Positions 35,501 through 43,493 of a stretch of 64,000 bases of DNA are shown here, in pieces. How positions within the stretch are numbered: the stretch's first letter is position 1; each line of letters starts with the position of its first letter. Origin of the DNA: Pelagibacteraceae bacterium AG-404-P08 (GTDB taxonomy: Bacteria > Pseudomonadota > Alphaproteobacteria > HIMB59); assembly GCA_003216195.1 (NCBI GenBank), contig QCJF01000004.1:62001-126000 (forward strand), in the 5' to 3' direction. The translations under genes were made by a program, and so were the position numbers. The notes under the pieces were generated by a model. That model was given only the letters and a program-made list of their open reading frames with translations, was not told where the DNA came from and searched no databases.

Positions 35501-38500
35501 GCGGTAGCTGTAAGTGAGTTGTCAGTGGCTTCATATGTAAAGACATCGGTTTCTATATCTCCCGCGTCTAAAGCATCAGCTGCTGTTTGATCAGCTGTGT
35601 ATATATAAGATCCGTCAGCACCAATTTTTAAAGTACCGTAAGTTCCGGTAACTGTTGTGAAATTACTTAAATGTGTACTGCTTGATGTAACAGAAGTGTA
35701 TCCGCTATCAGTGCTATGTTTGATTTTCGACACACTTAAAGTTGCTGAGTCATCCGCATCTGTATCGTCATTTAATACATCATCTTGTGCTCCAGTTTTT
35801 GTCACTGAAGCGTCCTCGTTAACGGCATCAGTGTCATCGGTAGCAACAACAGGGTCGTTTATACCTGTGACAGTAATTGTTATATTTGCAGTATCTGATC
35901 CAGTATTACCGTCGGAGACTTCATAGACAAAAACATCTGTAACTACATCGCCTGCATCCAAGTCGTCGGCCGAACTTTGGTCTGCTGTATATATATAAGA
36001 TCCGTCAGCACCAATTTTTAAAGTACCGTAAGTTCCGGTAACTGTTGTAAAATTACTTAAATGTGTACTGCTTGATGTAACGTTAGAGAAATCTCCTCCG
36101 TTCTTTTTTATTTTTGAAACACTAAGAGTATCTCCTTCAGGATCAGTGTCATTTATAAGAACATCTCCTGTGACGCCAGTCGTTCCATCAGTAACTGTAA
36201 CTGAGTCATCTTCATCTACTGCATTAGTGTTATCGGTAGCAGTTGGGTCTTCATTATCTTTACCAATTAGTGTAATCGTCAGAGTTGCGGTATCTGTTGC
36301 GTCGTGTTCATCTGATAAAGTATAAGTAAAGGTGTCAGTTAGGTTAGAGCTACTAGCACTAAATCCTGATATGCTGTCTCTAGCAACATATTTATATGAA
36401 CCGTCTGATCCAATGGTAAGAGTACCATAAGTTCCTGTTACTGAAGTACCATTGCTGTCATAGGAGGTATTATTAGTAACAGATGAAGATGAACCACCAC
36501 TAGGTTGAATTGCTGAAATTCTTAATGTAGGAGATGCGTCAGGGTCACTGTCAACATGAGAGCTTGAACTGGTATTAATTATGTCACCTGAATGTTCTCC
36601 TGTTGCATTAAATGTGCTACCAGAGTCATTGGTTTCGTTGGCATTTGCCCCATTTGTAACTGTCAACGTTTCACCCTCATCAATCACACCCACATCATTC
36701 TGGGCACTCGGTGTATCATTCACACCGGTTACTGTAATTGTTAATGTCGCAGTGTCAGTATCTGTTCCATCCGACAATGTGTAAGTAAAGACATCATTTT
36801 CACTATCTCCAACATCTAAGGCATCAGCTGCTGTTTGATCAGCTGTGTATGTATAAGAACCATCTGCACCAATTGTTAAGGTACCGTAGGTACCAACTAT
36901 TTGTGTGCCACTACTATTATAAGTCGATCCCGAAGAAACAGATCCAGAGTTACCATTTGTATGCGCTATATTTGATACACTTAGGCTCGCACTATCATCT
37001 GGATCAGAGTCGTCGTTCATTACATCGTCTTGGGAATCTGTCTTTGTAACGGTAGCATCTTCCGCAACTGTATCTGTATCGTTAACAGCAACAGGGGCAT
37101 CATTAATACCTGTAACTGTAATAGTTAAGTTGGCAGTATCTGTTAGTGCACCGTCTGAAGCTGTGTAAACGAAAACATCCGTTACTTGATCACCCGCATC
37201 CAGATCATCTGCTGCATCTTGATCAGCGACGTAAGTATAAGAACCGTCAGCTCCAATAGTTAAAGTTCCGTATGTTCCAGTGACTGATGTGCCGCTACTA
37301 TTATATGTACTTCCTGAGGAAACATTTGAGTCAGTGCCGCTGTTATGATTAATTTTTGTTACAGTAATTGTATCTCCATCAGGGTCACTGTCATCGTTAA
37401 GCACATCGTTTTGGGATCCTGTTTTAGTAACCGTAGCATCCTCATTAACGCTATCTGTATCATCTACTGCATTGAGAACTGTGTTTCCTGCTTTTGTAAA
37501 TACTCTTATGATGTCACCATGCTGTGCACCATTATTAAATCCCACATAAAGTGTATTTGAGTCGGTATCAACACCAAACCAGTCACTTCTATGGCCTGAA
37601 GGTTTACTAGTATCTGTAACACTTGTGCTCCACGTCCACTTTAATTTCTCTGTACTCCATGCATTTTGGCCGCCACTACCGTGTTGGCTGACTGTATGAT
37701 AAGTCGCTCCACTTTTATCAACTCCCGAATATGCAATAATATTATTCATATTGAACCAAACACCTAGTATTTCATTATCAAAAACCACTGACCTCACATC
37801 ATTTCTTCCTGAGTTTTCTGTGGCATAAACATAATATGAATTCATAGGGGTTGATGAAGCATCAACAGTTGTAGTGCCTGATGTTATGTCAGGGCCTGAC
37901 GTTTGGACACCATTATTATTTTCTTCAAATCCATTGGATGTACTTGTGGTCTTGTAAAAAGTAAATGAGCCTGAGTTTATATTTTCTCTCTCTAAGGTAA
38001 TAACAAAGGGTTTGTTGCCATCATCGTGATTAGAGGCAGAGGCGGCAGTTCCTGCATCATTATTGCCAGCCAATAAATTTGTTCCCGTATTTTCTACAAA
38101 ACCATCCAATGATGTAATACCATTTTGAAGAAGAGAGTGTTTGTAATCAACAACACTAATTCCGTTAGTTTCAACGATACCGTATTTTTTTTCTAAATCC
38201 CAATCACCACCCTTACCAGTAATATCAACAGAGGCTGCGATATCTGCTTGAGTAATATTTCCAATTTGTTGTATCAGTAACTTTCCTTGATCTCCTTGTG
38301 CCAGGTTACAACCATAGAATAATAAGTCACCGTCTTGAGTTAAAGAGGTACCAATTGATTGAAGTGTGGTGCTAAAAGAATGTATCGTTTCCGAATTTAA
38401 TATTGAATTTCCAAGTACCACCTGACCAGTGCTTGCGTGTCCTATAATATGTACTGCATCGATGTCACTTTGATCTTGCAAAATGCTTTGCATTTTTTCA

Positions 38501-38802
38501 AAGCCGTTTTCATTTGAGTCAATTAAATAGATAGATTTTGTGTCATCGATGGAGTTAATGATTGTTTGAAAATCATCAACGCCCTTGTCTATAAAAACAA
38601 TTTCTTTTCTCGAGTCGTTATTATGTGTAATCGCTTTTAAATTATTTGAAAGATCGCTTTCGTTAAGAGAGTTATTTTGAATTTGGTCTTCAACAGCCTC
38701 AATAGCTTCACTAGCAGCATAAACAGCAGCACCATCAAACATGATCCTCGGTTCCAGCATTTGAATGCTAAAATGTGGATAAGTTTTCTGTTTATCAGCC
38801 AC
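29497..38802 (-). CDS. Giant repetitive surface protein (LEPR motif, DUF4347, VCBS/cadherin-like repeats)
   Basis: 3101 aa, start GTG at 38802 with AAGAGGAGAG upstream. The N-terminus has MLEPRIMFDGAAVYAA (about 15-30), a motif found at the start of many giant exported proteins; there is no Sec signal. DUF4347 follows (about 68-225: IIGHASTGQVVLG, DLLFYGCNLAQGDQG, GGDWDLE). From about 440 to 2715 there are about 15 VCBS/cadherin-like repeats (DTDSVNEDATVTKTGSQ ... YGTLTIGADGSYTY ... DTATLTITVTGVND). Repeat 6 is interrupted by five propeller-type units (about 1136-1398). An Ig-like domain (2717-2810) and a unique C-terminus follow. There are no RTX GGxGxD nonapeptides. It is a probable adhesin or surface-layer protein exported by the adjacent adaptors and the divergent TolC. 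Confidence 0.88.
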   Translation of the reverse strand: MADKQKTYPHFSIQMLEPRIMFDGAAVYAASEAIEAVEDQIQNNSLNESDLSNNLKAITHNNDSRKEIVFIDKGVDDFQTIINSIDDTKSIYLIDSNENGFEKMQSILQDQSDIDAVHIIGHASTGQVVLGNSILNSETIHSFSTTLQSIGTSLTQDGDLLFYGCNLAQGDQGKLLIQQIGNITQADIAASVDITGKGGDWDLEKKYGIVETNGISVVDYKHSLLQNGITSLDGFVENTGTNLLAGNNDAGTAASASNHDDGNKPFVITLERENINSGSFTFYKTTSTSNGFEENNNGVQTSGPDITSGTTTVDASSTPMNSYYVYATENSGRNDVRSVVFDNEILGVWFNMNNIIAYSGVDKSGATYHTVSQHGSGGQNAWSTEKLKWTWSTSVTDTSKPSGHRSDWFGVDTDSNTLYVGFNNGAQHGDIIRVFTKAGNTVLNAVDDTDSVNEDATVTKTGSQNDVLNDDSDPDGDTITVTKINHNSGTDSNVSSGSTYNSSGTSVTGTYGTLTIGADGSYTYVADQDAADDLDAGDQVTDVFVYTASDGALTDTANLTITVTGINDAPVAVNDTDTVAEDATVTKTDSQDDVMNDDSDPDDSASLSVSNIAHTNGNSGSVSSGSTYNSSGTQIVGTYGTLTIGADGSYTYTADQTAADALDVGDSENDVFTYTLSDGTDTDTATLTITVTGVNDTPSAQNDVGVIDEGETLTVTNGANANETNDSGSTFNATGEHSGDIINTSSSSHVDSDPDASPTLRISAIQPSGGSSSSVTNNTSYDSNGTSVTGTYGTLTIGSDGSYKYVARDSISGFSASSSNLTDTFTYTLSDEHDATDTATLTITLIGKDNEDPTATDNTNAVDEDDSVTVTDGTTGVTGDVLINDTDPEGDTLSVSKIKKNGGDFSNVTSSSTHLSNFTTVTGTYGTLKIGADGSYIYTADQSSADDLDAGDVVTDVFVYEVSDGNTGSDTANITITVTGINDPVVATDDTDAVNEDASVTKTGAQDDVLNDDTDADDSATLSVSKIKHSTDSGYTSVTSSSTHLSNFTTVTGTYGTLKIGADGSYIYTADQTAADALDAGDIETDVFTYEATDNSLTATATLTITVTGVNDAPVAQNDTGTINEDGTLTVINSSNDNTVTPASLDTGSPYATTDTTRSVAFNHDGTKMFVLHHSNSPDISVHTLTTAFDINTATQSSTTDISSHAGNPRGIRFNNDGTKLYISNGSGSNKKIHEFALSTAYDVSSLPTPTSTVISGQDGNPRGFTFNTDGTKMFLLGDINDAVYEYSLSTAFDSSTISYTSRSLDFSAKEATPRGISFNATGTKLFITGQENDEILEYDLSTGFNLSTATFNGAFDVSSYADNPTDIIFNNDGSKAFLARASSNGIQSFSLSSPYSFVDITGEYTGDVIDTTSSSNKDSDADASASLRVSAIQHSSAGSSTAVSNNTTYGASGTTAGTTVSGTYGQLTIGSDGSYKYVANDSDADALDAGDIVTDVFTYTLTDGTATDTATITITVIGINDTPTAQDDEGAITEDLTLTVTNGSNSNISGSLDTTGENSGDVLDTSSSSHKDSDLDTSASLSVKLIRKNLGTDSSVQPGSSYNSSGTSVTGTYGTLTIGADGSYSYAADQAAADAIAAGESQNDVFVYTITDGTQDNTANITIKVLGANDNPSAQNDVGVVNEGSTLTVQNSANANVDGSFDANGEHSGDVIHTTSSSHKDSDLDTNDTLRITQIKKSGGDNSNVSSGSSYNSSGTSVTGSYGTLTIGADGSYTYVASSDISGLSDGATVSDTFTYTLSDGTATTTADLVLTVIGGTASNQSPVAVNDTDSVNENASVTKTGAQNDVLNDDSDPDGDTIRVDQIQHSSAASGTSVSNNTTYGASGTTTGTTVTGTYGQLTIGSDGSYVYSANQTAAEALAAGVQADDVFTYRITDGSATATATLTITVTGVNDAPVAVDDTDSVNENETVTKTGSQNDVLNDDTDTDTSASLSVSNISHTNGNSGSVSSSSTYNSSGTQIVGTYGTLTIGADGSYTYTADQTAADALDAGDSENDVFTYTLSDGTATDTATLTITVSGKNDTPAGVDDTDSVNEDATVTKTGSEDDVLNDDTDADTDASLTVTNISHTNGNSGTVSSGSTYSSSGTQIVGTYGTLTIGADGSYTYTADQTAADDLDANDPATDVFTYTLTDENSATATATLTITVTGVNDAPVAVNDTDSVNEDATVSKTASQDDVLNDDTDADDSASLTVSAVRTGAEDSTGNTGTVGSALTGTYGTLTLNSNGSYTYVADQSAADDLDAGDTATDVFTYTVSDGTATDTATLTITVTGVNDAPVAVNDTDSVNEDATVTKTGSQDDVMNDDTDADDDDTFTVTKIKKENGSDSNVSSGSTYNSSGTSVTGTYGTLTIGADGSYTYVADQDTADALDAGDTVTDVFVYTIDDGDTTDTANLTITITGVNDDPVGVNDTDSVNEDETVTKTAAQDDLLNDDTDADDSSSLTVTNISHSNGNTGTVASSSTYESNGTQIVGTYGTLTVGADGSYTYTADQAAADNIADGSTETDVFTYTVSDGTASDTATITITVSGQNNEVVGANDAGSVTDGNTLSVGNKGSGLLSNDTNGGTDADETADAVVSNVRTGAEAGTGTTGTVGSALTGTYGTLTLNSDGTYTYVADQDGANILTPDTTAIDYFTYTISNGTSTDTAQLAVTVTGINDAPTSTSAPTFRGAENNRIVIQSRLFFDDPDPSSSTYGTLTYSYGGLPAGLTVNDAGRIRGRLTEGTYTFTVTATDGGNLSTQQTFTIIVGKPSGSGEAPAQPIIVKKKTLESAIANKTVTFETPKVSNQVTDLALRSNLSSLVKEYTFNGGMKVIDVAVEDLNIDQSGRTGINENTLLGFVIGDDYRTNVKQYTGTLEDGSSLPNWIRVDPSTGQTIVQFPQDIYSIDVKVIAIDNDNTTREINVTLDRNSVSQDKTLKRNLEPFIDRSAALKTEVTVDEKGQILLDNQNNLGDDTIINDTLNPNDSNNDQNQAPNTNDQSSLNDIPIIFEQLVDALTQDNIVLNTQNFDADEKLLKFATLQEQLDSQYEGHENYGDKLVKASG
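31547..31644. repeat. 98-bp perfect repeat inside the surface-protein gene, copy 1
   Basis: Identical at all 98 bases to 37229-37326, 5.7 kb away in the same gene. Other VCBS repeats are similar but not identical in DNA. Codon-level identity at this distance suggests recent duplication or gene conversion between repeats. Confidence 0.85.
34607..35395 (-). repeat. Beta-propeller-like block inserted in VCBS repeat 6
   Basis: About 263 residues with five copies of a roughly 48-residue unit: PRGIRFNNDGTKLYI, HEFALSTAYDVSS, PRGFTFNTDGTKMFLL, YEYSLSTAFDSSTI, and so on. The block separates the start of one cadherin-like repeat (NDTGTINEDGTLTV) from its second half (EYTGDVIDTTSSS). The pattern is that of propeller blades; five blades plus the flanks could close a propeller. 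Confidence 0.65.
35600..35691. repeat. 92-bp near-identical repeat inside the surface-protein gene, copy 1
   Basis: Matches 35990-36081 with a single mismatch over 92 bp, offset 390 bp. These are neighbouring VCBS repeats and look like a recent tandem duplication or conversion. Confidence 0.85.
35990..36081. repeat. 92-bp near-identical repeat, copy 2
   Basis: Partner of 35600-35691, one mismatch. Homology ends sharply on both sides. Confidence 0.85.
37229..37326. repeat. 98-bp perfect repeat, copy 2
   Basis: Partner of 31547-31644. It lies in the first VCBS repeat of the protein, whereas copy 1 is in a repeat near the end. Confidence 0.85.
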
Positions 38803-38846
38803 TTATTTTCTCTCCTCTTATCTCTCCAATCCAGAAATATACAATA

Positions 38847-38915
38847 AATTCAATGGATTTTCATTGAATTTGTAAAAATATATAAGAATTTCACAGTTGT
38901 TTTTTATCCACAACT
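38847..38915. promoter_or_regulatory. Two dyads in the divergent promoter of the surface protein and TolC genes
   Basis: AATTCAATG (38847-38855) / CATTGAATT (38862-38870) is a perfect 9-bp inverted repeat with a 6-bp spacer. AGTTGT (38895-38900) / ACAACT (38910-38915) is a second. Both lie in the 149-bp intergenic region separating the two opposing transcripts, so one factor could control both. No known regulator binding site is recognised. Confidence 0.55.
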
Positions 38916-38951
38916 ATGAGATTTTATCCTGTTATTTTTGACGGGGAAAGA

Positions 38952-41354
38952 ATGGCTAATTATAAGGTTTTTGTTGTATTAATTGCTTCAATTTTTATTT
39001 GGGGGTGTTCAAAGACACCTGTTCCAATTGTAAAAGAAGAGGTTCAACTTTCATCTCAAGAAGATTTAGAGTATCTGAAACAAACATCTGAAAATGCTCC
39101 CCTAGAAATTGATCTATATCAGGCAATTGCCATTGCAATAAAAAATAACCGTGATTTACGAATGAACCTAATGGACTCCGCATTAAGTCAGGGTCAAATA
39201 GATGTGATCAAGTTTGATATGTTACCAAAATTATCAGTTAATGCAGGTTATAAAGTTTTAAGAGACCACCCTGCATCAACGAGTGTTAATATGACTTCTG
39301 AAATTGAAGAAAATAAATCAGCAGAAATGATTGCTGAAGATCCAACATATACACTTTCACAATCAACACCTTCAAATACATACGACGTTGGTTTTACCTG
39401 GAATGCGTTAGACTTTGGTTTGTCTTATGTTAGGGCAGGACAACAGGCTAACAAATATTTGATCTCAAAAGAGTTGGAGCGTAAGGCTATTCATAATCTT
39501 ACAAAGGAAGTTATTTATGCTTATTGGAAGACTCTTTCTGCTGATGAATTATTAAGTCAAATAAACCCTTTAATGGATAGAGTTAATGCAGCATTAGATG
39601 ACTATGAGTACATTGAGGAACTTTTAATCAGTTCTCCTATGGATGCGTTATTATATCAAAAAGAATTACTTGATGTTTTACAAATTCTAAATACACAGCG
39701 TCGAGCTTTAATGGACTCACGTGCACAATTATCAAAACTAATGGGCCTCTTACCAGATCAGGAATACCTTTTAGTTAAAACAGAACAGCCTTTAACTGAA
39801 CTTAATATGTCACTAGAGGAACAAGAAGAGGCAGCGTTATTTTCGAGACCAGAGCTCCTAGAAGTTAGGTACAAGAAAAAAGTTACAGCGCAAGAAGCGA
39901 GGGCATCAATGCTTTCATTATTACCTTCACTTCAATTTAACGCCACATGGACTTATGACTCCAACAAATATTTATTAAATAGAGATAATGCAGAATATGG
40001 CGCTGTATTTGGGGCTAATTTATTGAATATTTTCCAAGCTAGTAATATCAATGATATAAACAACATCAATGAAAAGCTCATAGAAGAGCAAAGATTAGCT
40101 ATTTCAATGGCTGTCCTATCACAAGTTCACATCGCAAATATCAACTATGCTCAGAGTTTAAGAGAATACAGCAATGCTAAACATTATCTTAGTGTTGCAC
40201 AAAGAATTAACGAACTAATAGCAAATGCTCAAAAAATTTCACGATTTGGAGAGTTAGAAATAATAAGAGAAGAAGCAAGTTTACTTGTATCCCGTTTAAG
40301 GAATGACATAGCATATGCTGAATTACAATATAGTCTTGGTACTTTATATTCATCTGTAGGGATGAATTTTACTCCAGAAAATTTAGCTGAGATAAGTGAT
40401 AATGATCTAGCATTAGCTCTTAAAGAAAACTTAAATCGTTGGACAAAAAAATATAATTCATTTGTATCGATACCTTTAAACGAACAAAATCCTGTACTTA
40501 TTCAGTCAGCAAAAATATCTGAGGAAAACGTGAATTTATCTAATTATGATTTTGTGGATTTTATATTTAAATTTGATGAGAAAACATTTTATTTAGAGGG
40601 AAGTGGAAAGACTAGGTACAGTGTAAAAATGGCTAATGGAGATCCTTTACCATCATGGTTAGTATTTCTTCCTTCACAACATATGTTCGTTGGTAGTCCC
40701 CCATTTGCGGTAGGATCTTTAGATTTAACAATTGAAGCTAGTAATGATATTACAAATATTTCGGATACATTCACATTGAGTTGGAATACAAATGAGTTTT
40801 CGCCTAAAACCATTCCTGAAAAAGAAATTATAGAACCAGAAGTAATTAATGAAGATCTACTTAATGCTCTTAATGAAGCACTTGAAGCAAAACTTGAGAG
40901 TATTATCATTTTAGATGAAGAGGTTAATGAAGAACAATTAGACTCCCTCATTGCAGCTCTAAACTCTAATGAAAAACAAAATTTATTGGACTCAGCTGAT
41001 ATTATCTTCGACTCAAGTTTTAAATTAAAATCTAAGCCCAAACCGAACAAAAATGTATTAATTGCCGCCCTCAGTGATAGCCTCAAAAATCAAATTGACT
41101 CAATGACCTCTTATGACCCCAATCAATCAGCTTTTATTCAAATTGGTGCTTTTAAAAAAGAAAAAGTTTCTCTAGTTGTTGCAGACGATGTAGCCAAAAA
41201 AATTGGTACACGCGTTGAAGTGAGACCAACTTTAGTTTCTGACCCTGTAATGTATAGAATTTTAGTAGGGCCTGAGCATAAAGATCAAATTGTAAATGTA
41301 ATAGCTGATATTATGGAACTTGGAATATCAGACTATTTTTTAACCCAAGGATAA
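38952..41354 (+). CDS. TolC-family outer-membrane lipoprotein with CADG-like and SPOR domains
   Basis: Start taken at the ATG at 38952 (GGGGA upstream): this gives a lipoprotein-type leader with lipobox-like FIWGC (Cys19). An upstream ATG at 38916 lacks these features. Of 800 aa, about 50-500 form the two outer-membrane-efflux repeats (IDLYQAIAIAIKNNRDLRMN, LSYVRAGQQANKY, RPELLEVRYKKKVTAQEARAS). About 530-620 is a CADG/Ig-like domain (PLPSWLVFLPSQHMFVGSPP). An acidic linker leads to a C-terminal SPOR domain (about 725-800: FIQIGAFKKEKVSLVV, YRILVGPE). SPOR domains bind denuded peptidoglycan at division sites. Divergent from the surface-protein gene. Confidence 0.82.
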   Translation: MANYKVFVVLIASIFIWGCSKTPVPIVKEEVQLSSQEDLEYLKQTSENAPLEIDLYQAIAIAIKNNRDLRMNLMDSALSQGQIDVIKFDMLPKLSVNAGYKVLRDHPASTSVNMTSEIEENKSAEMIAEDPTYTLSQSTPSNTYDVGFTWNALDFGLSYVRAGQQANKYLISKELERKAIHNLTKEVIYAYWKTLSADELLSQINPLMDRVNAALDDYEYIEELLISSPMDALLYQKELLDVLQILNTQRRALMDSRAQLSKLMGLLPDQEYLLVKTEQPLTELNMSLEEQEEAALFSRPELLEVRYKKKVTAQEARASMLSLLPSLQFNATWTYDSNKYLLNRDNAEYGAVFGANLLNIFQASNINDINNINEKLIEEQRLAISMAVLSQVHIANINYAQSLREYSNAKHYLSVAQRINELIANAQKISRFGELEIIREEASLLVSRLRNDIAYAELQYSLGTLYSSVGMNFTPENLAEISDNDLALALKENLNRWTKKYNSFVSIPLNEQNPVLIQSAKISEENVNLSNYDFVDFIFKFDEKTFYLEGSGKTRYSVKMANGDPLPSWLVFLPSQHMFVGSPPFAVGSLDLTIEASNDITNISDTFTLSWNTNEFSPKTIPEKEIIEPEVINEDLLNALNEALEAKLESIIILDEEVNEEQLDSLIAALNSNEKQNLLDSADIIFDSSFKLKSKPKPNKNVLIAALSDSLKNQIDSMTSYDPNQSAFIQIGAFKKEKVSLVVADDVAKKIGTRVEVRPTLVSDPVMYRILVGPEHKDQIVNVIADIMELGISDYFLTQG

Positions 41355-41363
41355 ATTTAAAAT

Positions 41364-41750
41364 ATGGATGAGTCCAAAATAAAAGAAATATTTAGTTATC
41401 TTTTAAAGGATCATAACTTGGATAAATTTTTGGAATATTGCACTGAGGATATACAATTTATATTACATCCAAAACACGTTGCGGCTGGTCACTATGATAA
41501 AAAAGGCATTTATACTCTTTTTAGTCACCTGGCAAAATCTTTTCCTAATTGGAGTGAGACTATTGACGAAGTTTATCACGATAAAGAGAAAAAAGTGTTT
41601 ACCATCATCTCAAAAGGTAATTCTTCAACTATCACAGATATTTGGGATATACAAATTGCTCATTACAATGAATTAGGAAAAATATTTAAAGTTGAAGATC
41701 GTATAGATACCCTTCACCTTGCTGAAGGAAATGTAGGTCCTAGAATTTAA
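41364..41750 (+). CDS. SnoaL/NTF2-like protein
   Basis: 128 aa single-domain protein with the NTF2-like pattern: an N-terminal helix pair ([21 protein letters not shown]), then [30 protein letters not shown] and a beta-sheet. Function cannot be assigned. It follows the TolC gene by 9 bp and is probably co-transcribed. It overlaps the convergent argG by 11 bp. Confidence 0.7.
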   Translation: MDESKIKEIFSYLLKDHNLDKFLEYCTEDIQFILHPKHVAAGHYDKKGIYTLFSHLAKSFPNWSETIDEVYHDKEKKVFTIISKGNSSTITDIWDIQIAHYNELGKIFKVEDRIDTLHLAEGNVGPRI

Positions 41751-42933
41751 TTTTATTTTTTTTTAGTCTTAATGCATTTAGTTTAATAAAACCCTCTGCA
41801 TCACGTTGATCATAATTAGAAGTTTCAAAAGTAGCTAAATCTTCATCATACAAGCTGTTAGGTGACTGTCTTCCAACAACAATCACATTGCCTTTATAAA
41901 GAGCGATTTTTACTTGGCCATTAACTCTTTTCTGGGTGGTATCAATTGCTTGTTGCATCATTACTCTTTCTGGAGCAAACCAAAAGCCATTATAAACTAA
42001 TCTTGCATATTTAGGCATAAGTTCGTCTTTTGCGTAAACTTCCTCTCTGTCAAGAGTAATACTTTCCATAGCACGGTGTGCTTTCAAAAGAATAGTTCCG
42101 CCCGGTGTTTCATAGACACCTCGCGATTTAATTCCTACATACCTATTTTCTACAATATCCACTCTTCCAATACCGTTAGATGCTCCTAATTTATTTAACT
42201 TTTCTAGCAAATTAAAAGGGGATAATTTTTTTCCGTTGATACCAATCGGGTCACCATTTTTAAATTGAATAGTTATCACTGTCTCTTTATTTGGAGCTGA
42301 CTGAGGGCTTTTTGAAATACCAAAAACATTTTCAGGTGGTCTTTTCCAAGGATCTTCAAGGATTTTTCCTTCTGCAGATCGATGAAGAACATTCGCATCC
42401 ACACTGTAAGGGGATTCATTTTTATTATGTTTCATAATAGGGATTTTATTTTTTGCTGCAAATTCCAACAGTTTTGTTCTAGATAATAAATCCCACTCTC
42501 TCCAAGGCGCAATTACTTTTATTTTAGGATCTAAGGCATAGTAAGAAAATTCAAATCTTACCTGATCATTTCCTTTACCTGTTGCTCCATGAGATACGGC
42601 ATTAGCTTTTTCTTTTTTTGCAATTTCAATTTGTCTCTTAGCAATTAACGGTCGAGCGATTGATGTACCTAGAAGATACTCACCCTCATAAATTGTATTA
42701 CAACGAAACATTGGAAAAACATAATCTCGAACAAATTCTTCTTTTAAATCTTCAATGAATATTTTCTTTGCGCCAAGTTTTTTTGCTTTGATTTTCGCAT
42801 CAGTTAACTCTGCGCCTTGACCAAGATCGGCTGCATAGGCAATAACATCTGCGTTATATTCAGTTTGTAGCCATTTCAGTATGACGCTTGTGTCTAATCC
42901 GCCTGAGTAGGCTAAAACAATTTTATTTTTCAT
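41740..42933 (-). CDS. argG: Argininosuccinate synthase
   Basis: 397 aa, normal length. ATP pyrophosphatase P-loop [15 protein letters not shown] at the N-terminus, substrate motifs [17 protein letters not shown], the [17 protein letters not shown] segment and the C-terminal [18 protein letters not shown]. It condenses citrulline and aspartate with ATP in arginine synthesis. The IalB-like gene lies 4 bp upstream on the same strand. Confidence 0.97.
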   Translation of the reverse strand: MKNKIVLAYSGGLDTSVILKWLQTEYNADVIAYAADLGQGAELTDAKIKAKKLGAKKIFIEDLKEEFVRDYVFPMFRCNTIYEGEYLLGTSIARPLIAKRQIEIAKKEKANAVSHGATGKGNDQVRFEFSYYALDPKIKVIAPWREWDLLSRTKLLEFAAKNKIPIMKHNKNESPYSVDANVLHRSAEGKILEDPWKRPPENVFGISKSPQSAPNKETVITIQFKNGDPIGINGKKLSPFNLLEKLNKLGASNGIGRVDIVENRYVGIKSRGVYETPGGTILLKAHRAMESITLDREEVYAKDELMPKYARLVYNGFWFAPERVMMQQAIDTTQKRVNGQVKIALYKGNVIVVGRQSPNSLYDEDLATFETSNYDQRDAEGFIKLNALRLKKNKIKF

Positions 42934-42937
42934 TTCC

Positions 42938-43414
42938 TTAGCAGTCTTGTTGAAGAGAATTATATGCGTTAGTAAAACCTATTAACGTATAAGTATCTGT
43001 TGTTTCTGTGCCTCTTTTAGAATACCCGACTACTGTCATTTTTTTACCAGCTTTAAGAGCTTTAATGATGACAGTGTCGTCTGCCATCGACCAAGCAGAG
43101 TCATCCTCTCCAAAAAATTGATAGTTTTTTGAGTCAATAGTAACTTTAACATATTTTTGTGAGTCATATGGATAGCCAGCGTCTATTCTTACGTATTCAG
43201 CTGCACCTTCTTTGAATACATAAAAAATTACTGCTCCTCTGTTTGTGTAATCACCTTCTTCTGAAGTTGGTACCTGAAAAATAGAGCATGTTTTATTATT
43301 AATTTTTTTAAAAGACCACTTGCCATGCTCAAAGTCAATAGAGTGATTGGCAAACAAATTACTTACTAAAAAACATAAGCATAGAGTTAAGTATGATATT
43401 TTTTGTTTAAACAT
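42938..43414 (-). CDS. Invasion-associated locus B (IalB) family periplasmic protein
   Basis: 158 aa with a signal peptide (about 1-22). The family is recognised by [42 protein letters not shown] near the C-terminus (positions ~108-150) and two cysteines at the ends of the mature domain (Cys43 and the terminal Cys). IalB-type proteins are common in alphaproteobacteria, including free-living ones; their role is not established. It is probably co-transcribed with argG, an odd pairing. Confidence 0.78.
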   Translation of the reverse strand: MFKQKISYLTLCLCFLVSNLFANHSIDFEHGKWSFKKINNKTCSIFQVPTSEEGDYTNRGAVIFYVFKEGAAEYVRIDAGYPYDSQKYVKVTIDSKNYQFFGEDDSAWSMADDTVIIKALKAGKKMTVVGYSKRGTETTDTYTLIGFTNAYNSLQQDC

Positions 43415-43493
43415 GCTGATTTAATGTCAGAGAATATACCAATTAAGATTGATTTTTAAAATAATAAATGGAAAGATATAAAGTGAGAGATTG

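Noticed and set aside
29497-38802. Long open frames antisense to the surface-protein gene
   Set aside because: They arise from the codon pattern of the Thr/Ser/Asp repeats on the sense strand, repeat with the same period, and lack start signals.
29497-38802. RTX-type calcium nonapeptide repeats (GGxGxDxLx)
   Set aside because: None seen; the Gly/Asp-rich turns belong to VCBS/cadherin-like repeats (IGADGSYTY).
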